From assembly GCF_964022235.1 (NCBI RefSeq), contig NZ_CAXHZL010000001.1, forward strand, positions 1-64,000: 64,000 nt of DNA, in the 5' to 3' direction. The stretch's first letter is position 1. The number at the start of each line of letters is the position of its first letter. The notes beneath the pieces were generated by a model that saw only the letters and a list, made by a program, of their open reading frames with translations, searched no databases and had not been told where the DNA came from. The translations under genes and the position numbers were made by a program. Below are positions 43,838 through 51,840 of the stretch, piece after piece. Source of the stretch: Limimaricola sp964022235 (GTDB lineage Bacteria > Pseudomonadota > Alphaproteobacteria > Rhodobacterales > Rhodobacteraceae).

Positions 43838-45433
43838 ATGCCCAAGGTTCTCATCTCCGACGCCCTTTCCGACGCCGCCGTTCAGATCTTCCGCGATCGC
43901 GGCATCGAGGTCGACTTCCAGCCCAAGCTCGGCAAGGACAAGGAAAAGCTCGCCGAGATCATCGGCAACTACGACGGCCTCGCGATCCGTTCGGCGACCA
44001 AGGCGACCGAAAAGCTGATCGAAGCCGCGACCAACCTCAAGGTCATCGGCCGCGCCGGCATCGGTGTCGACAACGTCGACATCCCGGCCGCGTCGAAGAA
44101 GGGCATCATCGTGATGAACACGCCCTTCGGCAACTCGATCACCACCGCCGAGCACGCGATTTCGATGCTGATGGCCGTGGCGCGCCAGATCCCCGAGGCC
44201 AACGCCTCGACCCATGCGGGCAAGTGGGAGAAGTCGCGCTTCATGGGCGTCGAGGTCACCGGCAAGACACTGGGCGTGATCGGCGCGGGCAACATCGGCT
44301 CGATCGTGATCGACCGCGCGCATGGTCTCAAGATGAAGGTCGTGGCCTATGATCCCTTCCTGTCGGAAGAGCGCGCGGCCCAGATCGGCGTCGAGAAGCT
44401 CGAGCTCGACGAGATGCTCAAGCGCGCCGATTTCATCACGCTGCACGTGCCGCTGACCGACCAGACGAAGAACATCCTGTCCAAGGACAACATCGCCAAG
44501 CTCAAGCCCGGCGTGCGCATCGTCAACTGTGCCCGTGGCGGTCTGGTCGACGAGGCGGCTCTGGCCGAGGCGATCACCGAAGGCCGCGTCGCCGGTGCGG
44601 CGTTCGACGTCTTTGCCGAAGAGCCCGCGACCAATTCGCCGCTGTTCAACCTGCCCAACGTCGTCGTGACGCCCCACCTCGGTGCTGCGACCACCGAGGC
44701 ACAGGAGAACGTGGCGCTTCAGGTTGCCGAGCAGATGTCGGACTACCTGCTGACCGGGGCCGTCACCAACGCCATCAACATGCCCTCGATCACCGCCGAA
44801 GAGGCGAAGATCATGGGCCCGTGGATCGGCCTGTCGGGCCACCTTGGCAACTTCATCGGCCAGATGACCGACGAGCCGATCACCGCGATCAACATCCTCT
44901 ATGACGGCGTCGTCTCGGAGATGAACCTCGCGGCTCTGAACTCGGCGCTGGTCGCGGGCATCATGCGCAAGGTGAACCCGGACGTGAACATGGTCTCGGC
45001 CCCGGTGATCGCCAAGGAGCGCGGCATCCAGATCTCGACCACCAAGCAGGACCAGTCCGGCACCTTCGAAGGCTACGTGAAGGTCACCGTCGTCACCGAG
45101 AAGCGCGAGCGCTCGGTCGCGGGCACGGTGTTCTCGGACGGCAAGCCGCGCTTCATCCAGATCAAGGGCATCAACATCGACGCCGAGATCGGCCGCCACA
45201 TGGTCTACACCACCAACCAGGACGTGCCGGGCATCATCGGCGTGCTGGGCACTATGATGGGCGAGAACGGCGTCAACATCGCCAACTTCACCCTCGGTCG
45301 GAACCAGCGTGCGGGCGAGGCCATCGCCATCCTCTACGCCGACGAGGCGGTCTCCGAGGAAGTGCTGCAAAAGCTGCGCGACACCGGCAAGTTCCAGCAG
45401 GTCAAGGCGCTGACCTTCGACGTCGAAGAGTAA
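43838..45433 (+). CDS. serA: D-3-phosphoglycerate dehydrogenase
   Basis: SerA oxidises 3-phosphoglycerate with NAD+, committing carbon to serine. The 531-residue protein is the long form: substrate and NAD domains (LGVIGAGNIGSIVIDRA, VNCARGGLVDEAAL, TPHLGAATTEAQ), an intervening allosteric domain and a C-terminal ACT domain (QDVPGIIGVLGTMMGENGVN), which normally mediates serine feedback. ATG 43838 (MPKVLISDAL) follows CAGGAG. A strong terminator follows at 45455. Confidence 0.98.
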   Translation: MPKVLISDALSDAAVQIFRDRGIEVDFQPKLGKDKEKLAEIIGNYDGLAIRSATKATEKLIEAATNLKVIGRAGIGVDNVDIPAASKKGIIVMNTPFGNSITTAEHAISMLMAVARQIPEANASTHAGKWEKSRFMGVEVTGKTLGVIGAGNIGSIVIDRAHGLKMKVVAYDPFLSEERAAQIGVEKLELDEMLKRADFITLHVPLTDQTKNILSKDNIAKLKPGVRIVNCARGGLVDEAALAEAITEGRVAGAAFDVFAEEPATNSPLFNLPNVVVTPHLGAATTEAQENVALQVAEQMSDYLLTGAVTNAINMPSITAEEAKIMGPWIGLSGHLGNFIGQMTDEPITAINILYDGVVSEMNLAALNSALVAGIMRKVNPDVNMVSAPVIAKERGIQISTTKQDQSGTFEGYVKVTVVTEKRERSVAGTVFSDGKPRFIQIKGINIDAEIGRHMVYTTNQDVPGIIGVLGTMMGENGVNIANFTLGRNQRAGEAIAILYADEAVSEEVLQKLRDTGKFQQVKALTFDVEE

Positions 45434-45454
45434 TCCTCGCCGCAAGGCAGGGCA

Positions 45455-45483
45455 GGGGGCCGCGGTGGCGCACCGCGGCCCCC
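45455..45483 (+). terminator. Terminator of serA
   Basis: GGGGGCCGCGGTG (45455-45467) and CACCGCGGCCCCC (45471-45483) form a perfect 13-bp stem with a tight GCG loop, followed by TTGTCGTT, 22 bp after the serA stop. Confidence 0.85.
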
Positions 45484-45499
45484 TTGTCGTTCTGGGGGC

Positions 45500-45538
45500 G
45501 GCGTCGGGATTTGAGTATTTGAAGAGCAAAGTTGCCAC
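45500..45538 (+). repeat. Interspersed repeat, copy A (upstream of mnmH)
   Basis: The sequence GGCGTCGGGAT-TTGAGTATTTGAAGAG and on to CCAC matches the copy at 54690-54729 in most positions, with one base inserted in the other copy. It begins just after the serA terminator and ends 44 bp before the mnmH start. The AT-rich core TGAGTATTT stands out in GC-rich surroundings. Confidence 0.75.
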
Positions 45539-45582
45539 GCGCCGCGCTTTCCGAGCGCGCGCCGCCCCTGTATGAGAGCCGC

Positions 45583-46635
45583 ATGAGCACCCGTTTCGAG
45601 ACCCTTTCCACCTTTCTCGACCATGGCTTCGATGACGTGATCGACGTGCGCAGCCCCGCCGAATACGCCGAGGACCATGTCCCCGGCGCGATCAGCCTGC
45701 CGGTGCTGTCGAACGCCGAGCGCGCCGAGGTCGGCACGATCTACAAGCAGGTCTCGCCGTTCGACGCGCGCAAGATCGGCGCGGCCATCGTGGCAAGGAA
45801 CGCCGCCAAACACATCGCCGGGCCGCTCGCCGACCACGAATACCGCTGGCGACCGCTGGTCTATTGCTGGCGCGGCGGGCAAAGGTCGAACTCCTTCGCC
45901 TCGATCCTGACCCAGATCGGCTGGCGCGCCGAGGTGGTGGAGGGCGGCTATCAGACATGGCGCAGGCTCGTGCACGAGGCGCTCTACGACGCAGTGCTGC
46001 CGCACCGTCTGGTGCTGCTCGACGGCTTTACCGGCACCGCCAAGACCGCGCTCCTGCCGCTGATCGAGGCGCGTGGCGGGCAGGTGCTCGATCTCGAGGG
46101 GCTGGCCAATCATCGCGGCTCGCTTCTGGGTGGCGATCCGGCCGAGCAGCCCGCGCAAAAGGGGTTCGAGAGCCAGCTGGCCGAACGCCTTGCACGGCTC
46201 GATCCGTCCCGTCCGATCCTCGTCGAGGCCGAAAGCTCCAAGATTGGCCGCATCACCCTGCCGCCGTCGCTTTGGGCGCTGATGACCCATGCGCCGCGTA
46301 TCGAGATCACCGCGCCGATCGAGGCCCGCGCCCGTTTCCTCGCGCATCGCTACGAGGACGTCAGCGCCGACCCCGCCCGCCTGTCTGGCCTGCTCGATCA
46401 GCTGCGCGCGCATCGTGGGCACGAGGTAGTCGATGGCTGGCAGAAGCTTCTGGCCGAGCACCGCATGGTCGAGCTGTCGGCGGCGCTGATGACCGAGCAT
46501 TACGACCCGGCCTATGCCCGCTCTCGCGCGGCCCATGACCCGCAGTTCGCGGCCCGCGTCGAGGCCGATACGCTGGATGGCGACGGGCTCGAGCAGGCCG
46601 CCGACCGGATCATGCAGGCGATGCGCGCCATTTGA
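45583..46635 (+). CDS. mnmH: tRNA 2-selenouridine synthase
   Basis: MnmH (SelU/YbbB) replaces sulfur of 2-thiouridine at tRNA position 34 by selenium, via a geranylated intermediate. The 350-residue protein has an N-terminal rhodanese domain with Cys95 in VYCWRGGQRSNS and a C-terminal P-loop-like domain, LLDGFTGTAKTALL (148-155 core). The ATG at 45583 (MSTRFETL) fits the family; the frame upstream of it is not protein-like. Activity needs selenophosphate (SelD), which is not in this window. Confidence 0.95.
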   Translation: MSTRFETLSTFLDHGFDDVIDVRSPAEYAEDHVPGAISLPVLSNAERAEVGTIYKQVSPFDARKIGAAIVARNAAKHIAGPLADHEYRWRPLVYCWRGGQRSNSFASILTQIGWRAEVVEGGYQTWRRLVHEALYDAVLPHRLVLLDGFTGTAKTALLPLIEARGGQVLDLEGLANHRGSLLGGDPAEQPAQKGFESQLAERLARLDPSRPILVEAESSKIGRITLPPSLWALMTHAPRIEITAPIEARARFLAHRYEDVSADPARLSGLLDQLRAHRGHEVVDGWQKLLAEHRMVELSAALMTEHYDPAYARSRAAHDPQFAARVEADTLDGDGLEQAADRIMQAMRAI

Positions 46636-46687
46636 CGCAGGCGCGCCAGCGGCTTACCTCGGTCAGGCCAGACCGGAGGAAAAGCCC

Positions 46688-47290
46688 ATGCGCCCCGCGA
46701 CCGAAGCCCTCGTCGTCATCGACGTGCAGATCGACTTCTGCCCCGGCGGTGCGCTCGCCGTGGCGGGCGGCGATGCGATCGTGCCGGGCATCAATTCACT
46801 GATGGACGAGTTTGCCGCCGTCGTACTGACGCAGGACTGGCACCCGGCGGATCACCTGTCCTTCGCCTCCCAGCATGCGGGCCGCGCGCCCTATGACATG
46901 ACCGAGATGGCTTACGGCCCACAGGTGCTCTGGCCCGACCATTGCGTGCAGGGGTCGCAGGGCGCGGGTTTCCACCCCGACCTGCGCACCGACGCCGATC
47001 TCATCATCCGCAAGGGATTTCGCCGCGAGATCGACAGCTACTCGGCCTTTTTCGAGAACGACCGTACCACGCCCACGGGGCTGCACGGCTACCTGACCGA
47101 ACGCGGCATCACCAAGATCACGCTGGTGGGCCTCGCCACGGATTTCTGCGTGAACTACTCGGCCCTCGACGGGGCGCGGCTGGGCTATGATGTCACCGTG
47201 ATCGAAGAGCTGACGCGCGGCATCGATCTCGACGGCTCGTTGGACGCGGCCCGCTCGATGATGCGCGCCGCCAATGTGAGGCTCGGCTGA
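46688..47290 (+). CDS. pncA: Nicotinamidase
   Basis: PncA hydrolyses nicotinamide to nicotinate for NAD salvage. The 200-residue protein has the catalytic triad Asp12 (VVIDVQIDF), Lys109 (IIRKGF) and Cys154 (LATDFCV) and the metal site Asp50/His52/His85 (TQDWHP, WPDHCVQ). The ATG at 46688 follows GGAGGAAA. It overlaps pncB by one base (TGATG), so the two salvage enzymes are coupled. Confidence 0.97.
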   Translation: MRPATEALVVIDVQIDFCPGGALAVAGGDAIVPGINSLMDEFAAVVLTQDWHPADHLSFASQHAGRAPYDMTEMAYGPQVLWPDHCVQGSQGAGFHPDLRTDADLIIRKGFRREIDSYSAFFENDRTTPTGLHGYLTERGITKITLVGLATDFCVNYSALDGARLGYDVTVIEELTRGIDLDGSLDAARSMMRAANVRLG

Positions 47291-48576
47291 TGGACATCGC
47301 CACCCGCGTCTGGAACCACAAGTGGAAGATCGACCCGATCGTCCGCTCGCTCATCGACACCGATTTCTACAAGCTGCTGATGTGCCAGTCGGTGTTTCGC
47401 AACCACCCGGACACGCAGGTCACCTTCAGCCTGATCAACCGCACGAAGACCATCCGCCTCGCCGAGATCATCGACGAGGGCGAGCTGCGCGAGCAGCTCG
47501 ACCACATCCGCACCCTGCGCCTGTCGCGCGGCGAAAGCACGTGGATGCGCGGCAACACCTTCTATGGCAAGCGGCAGATGTTCACGCCCGAATTCATGGA
47601 CTGGTTCGAGAACCTGCGCCTGCCACCCTACCAACTCGAAAAGCGCGACGGCCAATACGAGCTGACCTTCGAGGGCAACTGGCCCGAGGTCATGCTGTGG
47701 GAGATCCCGGCGCTCGCGGTGCTGATGGAGCTGCGCTCGCGCGCCGTGCTCGGGCGAATGGGCCGGTTCGAGCTTCAGGTGCTCTATGCCCGCGCCATGA
47801 CCCGCACTTGGGAAAAGGTCGAGCGTCTGCGCGGCACGCCGGGCCTTCGCATCGCCGATTTCGGCACGCGGCGGCGGCACTCCTTCCTGTGGCAGGACTG
47901 GTGCGTGCAGGCGATGCTCGAGGGCATGGGCCCGGCCTTCACCGGCACCTCGAACTGTCTCATCGCCAAGAACCGCGACCTCGAAGCCATCGGCACCAAT
48001 GCCCACGAGCTGCCCATGGTCTATGCGGCCCTCGCCGAGACCGACGCCGCGCTGGCCCAAGCGCCCTACAAGGTGCTCGCCGACTGGCACGACGAGCACG
48101 AGGGCAACCTGCGCATCATCCTGCCCGACACCTATGGCACCCAAGGTTTCCTCGACCGCGCGCCCGACTGGCTCGCCGGTTGGACCGGCATCCGCATCGA
48201 CAGCGGCGATCCGGCGACGGGGGCCGAGACGGCGATCGCTTGGTGGAAGGCGCGGGGCGAAGATCCGCGCGAAAAGCTCGTCATTTTCTCCGACGGTCTC
48301 GATGCCGAGAAGATCCTCGAACTGCACGCGCGGTTTTCCGGCCGGGTGAAGGTGAGCTTTGGCTGGGGCACGATGCTGACCAACGACTTCAAGGGGCTGG
48401 CGGGCGACGCGCTCGCGCCCTTCTCCCTCGTCTGCAAGGCCATCGCCGCCGAAGGCCGCCCCACCGTGAAGCTCTCGGACAATCCCGAAAAGGCGATGGG
48501 CCCGGCCTCCGAGATCGCCCGCTACAAGCGCGTCTTCGGCGTCGGCCCGCAGGACGCCATCCCCGTCACCGTCTGA
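47290..48576 (+). CDS. pncB: Nicotinate phosphoribosyltransferase
   Basis: PncB converts nicotinate and PRPP to nicotinate mononucleotide, using ATP. The 428-residue protein shows IDTDFYKLLMCQSVFRNHPD, the catalytic His region FGTRRRHSFLWQ and the phosphate-binding FSDGLDAEKI and SFGWGTMLTNDF. ATG 47290 overlaps the pncA stop. Together with pncA it forms a complete nicotinamide-to-NaMN salvage path. Confidence 0.97.
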   Translation: MDIATRVWNHKWKIDPIVRSLIDTDFYKLLMCQSVFRNHPDTQVTFSLINRTKTIRLAEIIDEGELREQLDHIRTLRLSRGESTWMRGNTFYGKRQMFTPEFMDWFENLRLPPYQLEKRDGQYELTFEGNWPEVMLWEIPALAVLMELRSRAVLGRMGRFELQVLYARAMTRTWEKVERLRGTPGLRIADFGTRRRHSFLWQDWCVQAMLEGMGPAFTGTSNCLIAKNRDLEAIGTNAHELPMVYAALAETDAALAQAPYKVLADWHDEHEGNLRIILPDTYGTQGFLDRAPDWLAGWTGIRIDSGDPATGAETAIAWWKARGEDPREKLVIFSDGLDAEKILELHARFSGRVKVSFGWGTMLTNDFKGLAGDALAPFSLVCKAIAAEGRPTVKLSDNPEKAMGPASEIARYKRVFGVGPQDAIPVTV

Positions 48577-48599
48577 CCCCCTTTGAGAAGGTCTTACCC

Positions 48600-48839
48600 A
48601 TGTCGCTCCCGCTCTTCGTTCAGATCCGCTGCAAACCCGGCACCACCTACAAGGTCGCCGACGCCATCGCGCTCAAGGAAATCCACTCCGAGCTCTACTC
48701 GACCTCGGGGGCCTTCGACCTTCTGGTGAAGATTTACGTGCCCGAAGGCGAGGATATCGGGATGTATCTCAACGAGCACCTGATGGGGGTGGAAGGGATC
48801 GAACGGACGCTGACGACGCAGACGTTCAGGGTGTTTTAG
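48600..48839 (+). CDS. Stand-alone Lrp/AsnC ligand-binding domain protein
   Basis: This 79-residue protein consists only of the AsnC-type effector domain (RAM domain): FVQIRCKPGTTYKVADAIAL, STSGAFDLLVKIYVPEGEDI and GVEGIERTLTTQTFRVF. The helix-turn-helix of Lrp regulators is missing. Such proteins oligomerise and bind amino acids or other small ligands. It starts at ATG 48600, 23 bp after pncB, and is almost certainly co-transcribed, so it may modulate NAD salvage or be a general metabolite sensor. Confidence 0.9.
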   Translation: MSLPLFVQIRCKPGTTYKVADAIALKEIHSELYSTSGAFDLLVKIYVPEGEDIGMYLNEHLMGVEGIERTLTTQTFRVF

Positions 48840-48926
48840 CGCCGCCGTCCCCTAAAGGTTGTGCGAATCCTATGATCCGAGAGACCCTTACAACTCGACA
48901 TGGTTCAAGTTTGTAAAAGGTGCATG

Positions 48927-49277
48927 ATGTTCAAACGTGTATTTGCCGGTGCCTGCGCTGCGATGCTTTTTGCAACGGGTGCGTCGGCTATGCCAGATGG
49001 CAGCTATTCGGGAGAGGGCGACGGCTTCAGGCTGAGCGCCGAAGTAAGAGGCAACAGGATCGAGGTCGAGGTCTCCACAGTGGGCTGTCTAGGCGGTGGC
49101 GAGGGACAGCTTCGACAGGTCGGGAACAGGGTCTGGCAGGCATACCTCAGCGAATACGGCGATATCTGTGTCATTCAAATCAATGACATGGGGAATTCGT
49201 ATTACATGCAGGAGGTGCAGGGCTGCTTTGCCTATCATGGAGCACAGTGCGGTTTCACCGGCAGTCTTTCAAAGTAG
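48927..49277 (+). CDS. Small secreted hypothetical protein
   Basis: This 116-residue protein has a signal peptide (MFKRVFAGACAAMLFATGAS, cleavage near ASA-MPDG). The mature part is glycine-rich with four cysteines (VGCLGGGEGQ, DICVIQIN, QGCFAYHGAQCGFTG), which could form two disulfides. Family unknown. The second of two adjacent ATGs (48927) has the better spacing to AAAAGG. It is somewhat less GC-rich than its neighbours and stands alone, convergent with arfB. Confidence 0.7.
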   Translation: MFKRVFAGACAAMLFATGASAMPDGSYSGEGDGFRLSAEVRGNRIEVEVSTVGCLGGGEGQLRQVGNRVWQAYLSEYGDICVIQINDMGNSYYMQEVQGCFAYHGAQCGFTGSLSK

Positions 49278-49298
49278 GTTTCATGGGTAGGTCGAGGA

Positions 49299-49709
49299 TC
49301 AGGGTCCCTTCCTGAGCGCCTTCACCTCCCCACGCTGCTTCTTCGCCTCCAGCCGCCGCCGCACCGAGCCCTTCGTGGGCTTTGTCGGTACGCGACGCTT
49401 GGGCACGAACACCGCCGCGCGGATCAGCTCGGCCAGCCGCTCGCGGGCGATCTCGCGGTTGCGGGCTTGGTGGCGGGTGTCCTGCACGAAGATGATCACC
49501 GCCCCGTCCGTGGTCCAGCGCCGCCCGGCGAGCCGCTTCAGCCGCCGCTTCACCGGATCGGGCAGGTTGGGCGAGCGCTCGGCCTCGAAGCGCAGCTCGA
49601 CGGCGGTGCTCACCTTGTTGACGTTCTGCCCGCCGGGGCCGGAGGCGCGGGTGAACTGCTCGGTCAGCTCCCAGTCCTCGATGGCGATGCGGTCGTCGAT
49701 CTGCAGCAT
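49299..49709 (-). CDS. arfB: Alternative ribosome-rescue factor ArfB
   Basis: ArfB (YaeJ) hydrolyses peptidyl-tRNA on ribosomes stalled without a stop codon. The 136-residue protein has the GGQ motif in SGPGGQNVNKVSTAVELRFE and the basic C-terminal tail (KPTKGSVRRRLEAKKQRGEV) that enters the empty mRNA channel. ATG 49709 is clear. It lies just downstream of the structured mini-gene at 49778-49956 on the same strand; a terminator separates them. Confidence 0.95.
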   Translation of the reverse strand: MLQIDDRIAIEDWELTEQFTRASGPGGQNVNKVSTAVELRFEAERSPNLPDPVKRRLKRLAGRRWTTDGAVIIFVQDTRHQARNREIARERLAELIRAAVFVPKRRVPTKPTKGSVRRRLEAKKQRGEVKALRKGP

Positions 49710-49777
49710 GGTCTCTCCCCGAAAGCGCGCCCGCCTCAGATAGCGCGCCCGCAGCCGACATACAAAAGCGCGACAGA

Positions 49778-49811
49778 CGAAAAGGGCCGCCTCCGGCGAT
49801 GGAGACGACCC
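49778..49811 (-). terminator. Rho-independent terminator of the mini-gene
   Basis: On the minus strand GGGTCGTCTCC pairs with GGAGGCGGCCC (11 bp with two G-U pairs, 6-nt loop ATCGCC; plus-strand 49784-49811), followed directly by TTTT (49780-49783). It ends a short transcript rather than a known gene. Confidence 0.8.
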
Positions 49812-49824
49812 TTCGAAGATCAGG

Positions 49825-49853
49825 AGGTGGGTCGGTTAGACCGGAGTCCACCT
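49825..49853 (-). other. Stem-loop inside the mini-gene transcript
   Basis: Outer arms AGGTGG/CCACCT (49825-49830, 49848-49853) enclose inner arms CGGT/ACCG (49833-49836, 49840-49843) with a 3-nt loop. It lies between the mini-ORF stop and the terminator, so the transcript has at least three stem-loops. Confidence 0.6.
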
Positions 49854-49879
49854 GGTGGGTTGTTCGGCCAAGGGCTGCC

Positions 49880-49936
49880 TCAGCCGCGCACCCCCCAAGC
49901 TGTCCCGACACATTTCTCCAATACCCTTCTTGACAC
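49880..49936 (-). CDS. 18-residue mini-ORF with extended Shine-Dalgarno sequence
   Basis: GTG (start at 49936) opens an 18-codon frame, SRRVLEKCVGTAWGVRG after the initiator, ending TGA at 49880. The sequence in front, AAAGGAGGTGATCC, is complementary to the 16S rRNA tail over about 16 nt including flanks, with ideal 7-nt spacing from GGAGG to GTG. A stem-loop and a good terminator follow, so the unit is a self-contained transcript of roughly 180 nt. The peptide is basic with one Cys and one Trp. It could be a real small protein, a leader, or an RNA that works by binding ribosomes. Confidence 0.55.
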   Translation of the reverse strand: MSRRVLEKCVGTAWGVRG

Positions 49937-49956
49937 TGGATCACCTCCTTTCAGTG
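49934..49956 (-). promoter_or_regulatory. Hairpin presenting the Shine-Dalgarno sequence and start of the mini-ORF
   Basis: CACTG (49934-49938) and CAGTG (49952-49956) can pair, leaving the whole AAAGGAGGTGATC in the 13-nt loop and the GTG start codon in the stem. Pairing could gate initiation. Confidence 0.5.
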
Positions 49957-50069
49957 GGTTTCGCCTGACCCAAAGCTGGCACGGAAGGTCGCGTCGTCAA
50001 ACAGAAATATTTGTGACGTTCCGTGGCGGAAAGCGAAGTGTTGCCAATCGCCGACAGGCGGCGCGATTG

Positions 50070-50918
50070 TCATTCGCCCAACGCGTATTCCACGAACTCC
50101 GTGCGCTGGAAAAAGCGGAAATTGTCATCAGACACCATGGTGAGCCGGATCCGGCCCAGATCGTCGCGCCAGACCGAGATGCCTTCGAGGTTGTCGTGCA
50201 CGCCGATCCCGGTCTCGAGCAGCACCTCCTCGCCCGTGCCGTCGGGCGCAAAGCGCCGCACCCGGCTGCGAAAACCGATGCCCGCGAAGTCGCGCTCGAG
50301 CACGTAAAGCTTGCCATCGGGTCCGAAGTCCGCCCCGGTGACGAGAAAGCTGTCGCGGCGCGGGATCGAAAAGGGGACGGTCCATTTCCCCTCCTTCCAG
50401 CGGTACACCGGAAAAGGCCGGTCAATGCGACCAGAGCGCTCGGGGATGGTATAGAGCGCGTCCTGCGCATCCACCGCCAGCGCCTCGAGCGAGCTATTGA
50501 ACCCCATTGCCGAAAAGTCGCGTGGGCGTGGCAACACCTCGGGGCCCTGAGCGCCGGTTTCCGCGCGCACCCGCGCCTTGCCCTCGAACGAGATCCAGCG
50601 CCGCCCCGTGGAATCGATCGCCAGATCCTCGCTGTCGGCGAGGATGCCTGTCATCAGCCCCTCGCGCCCCCGGCGCAACGGCTCGGAGCGCTGGATCTCG
50701 ATCCCGGTGATAAGGCCCTGCGCGTCGCGCGCAAAGCGCCCGTCGACGATCCGCGCGCGGTCGCTCACCGTGACGAAATCGGTGCCATCGGTCTCCAGAG
50801 CCGAAAACCCGCCCGAATGATGCGCCGTCTCGGGCCAGACATAGCTGCCGAGGTAATCGGCGCGCTGTGCGTCGGGGGCCCCGCCAAGAAGCAGGGCCGC
50901 CAGAACCATCGCTTTCAT
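50070..50918 (-). CDS. Secreted esterase-like (phytase-like beta-propeller) protein
   Basis: This 282-residue protein has a signal peptide (MKAMVLAALLLGGAPDAQ) and matches the esterase-like activity of phytase family: HHSGGFSALETDGTDFVTVS, EGLMTGILADSEDLAIDSTG, FNSSLEALAVDAQDALYTIP and NLEGISVWRDDLGRIRLTMV. The acidic repeats suggest a calcium-dependent beta-propeller. ATG 50918. It is the last gene of an operon with MepA and an MFS transporter (4-bp gap). Confidence 0.85.
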   Translation of the reverse strand: MKAMVLAALLLGGAPDAQRADYLGSYVWPETAHHSGGFSALETDGTDFVTVSDRARIVDGRFARDAQGLITGIEIQRSEPLRRGREGLMTGILADSEDLAIDSTGRRWISFEGKARVRAETGAQGPEVLPRPRDFSAMGFNSSLEALAVDAQDALYTIPERSGRIDRPFPVYRWKEGKWTVPFSIPRRDSFLVTGADFGPDGKLYVLERDFAGIGFRSRVRRFAPDGTGEEVLLETGIGVHDNLEGISVWRDDLGRIRLTMVSDDNFRFFQRTEFVEYALGE

Positions 50919-50922
50919 CGGC

Positions 50923-51840
50923 TCAATCGCTCGTCAGCACGGCGGCGCACTGGCCGGGCAGGTCGGCCATGGTCAGTTCGCGCTTGGGCTTGGGCTCGGG
51001 CGCGTCCGGATCGGCGGGCGGTGCCGGGCGCGGGTTGAGGATGTTGGCCTGCCATTCGCGCGCCTCGGCGCAGCCGTCGCCCGGCGGCGGCGGGTCTTGG
51101 GATTCGCAGGCGGTGTCGCCGGCCAAGCAGTTCAGCCGCACATGGAAATGGGTGTTGTGCCCATACCAAGGCCGCACCTTGTTGAGCCACGAGCGATCCC
51201 CGGTTTCGGCGTCGCACATCGCGACCTTGGCACCTGGGAAGATGAAGATCCGTGCCGTGCGCGGGTCCGAGGCCGCGGCCTTGACCAGCGCCATATGCGC
51301 GGGCGTCCAGTTGGCGTTGGTATAGGCGCCGCCGCGAGCCTGCATGTCGGTCGAGGAGATCGCCTCGCGCTCGGCCACCGAGAGGTTCAGCCGGTCGGTG
51401 CGGCGCAGCCAGATGTCGGCGTCGATGCCGGTCTGGTGGCTGGCGTGGCCGGTGAGCATCGGGCCGCCGCGCGGCTGGCTCATGTCGCCCACGTAGATGC
51501 CGTTCCAGCCGGGCAGGGCGGCCGCCTTGCGCGACAGATCCTGGATGAAATCGATGGTCTCGGGCTGCGCCCAGTTGCGGTTGCGCGACAGGCGCATCGC
51601 CTGCCATGTCGGCCCGGTTTCGGGCAGCTGCGCGGCCCCGGCCTGGCAGCCCTTGGAGTAGAAGCCCAGCGATTCGGCGCGTTGCGACGAGGCTGTCGAC
51701 ACATGGCCGAAGAGCTGCTTGGCGACGCGGGTGTCGTTGGTATTGTGGGTCGAAACCACGGCGCGCGGTGCGGGGGCCTCGCGTTCGCAGGCGGCGAGAA
51801 GGCCGAGGCCCAGAAGGGCGGCGGCGAGGGGGCGGATCAT
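50923..51840 (-). CDS. mepA: Penicillin-insensitive murein endopeptidase, lipoprotein
   Basis: MepA cleaves D-Ala-mDAP cross-links in peptidoglycan (LAS/M74 family, zinc-dependent). The 305-residue protein has lipobox LLAAC (Cys18), the metal-binding GHASHQTGIDADIW and the C-terminal HNTHFHVRLNC motif. A proline-rich tail follows (NPRPAPPADPDAPEPKPK). ATG 51840 overlaps the MFS gene stop (ATGA). A lipid anchor replaces the cleavable signal of the E. coli enzyme. Confidence 0.93.
   Translation of the reverse strand: MIRPLAAALLGLGLLAACEREAPAPRAVVSTHNTNDTRVAKQLFGHVSTASSQRAESLGFYSKGCQAGAAQLPETGPTWQAMRLSRNRNWAQPETIDFIQDLSRKAAALPGWNGIYVGDMSQPRGGPMLTGHASHQTGIDADIWLRRTDRLNLSVAEREAISSTDMQARGGAYTNANWTPAHMALVKAAASDPRTARIFIFPGAKVAMCDAETGDRSWLNKVRPWYGHNTHFHVRLNCLAGDTACESQDPPPPGDGCAEAREWQANILNPRPAPPADPDAPEPKPKRELTMADLPGQCAAVLTSD

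Noticed and set aside
49938..49953. TGGATCACCTCCTTTC, identical to the end of 16S rRNA
   Set aside because: It is not an rRNA fragment: the match stops on both sides. The minus-strand reading as an extended Shine-Dalgarno sequence explains it.
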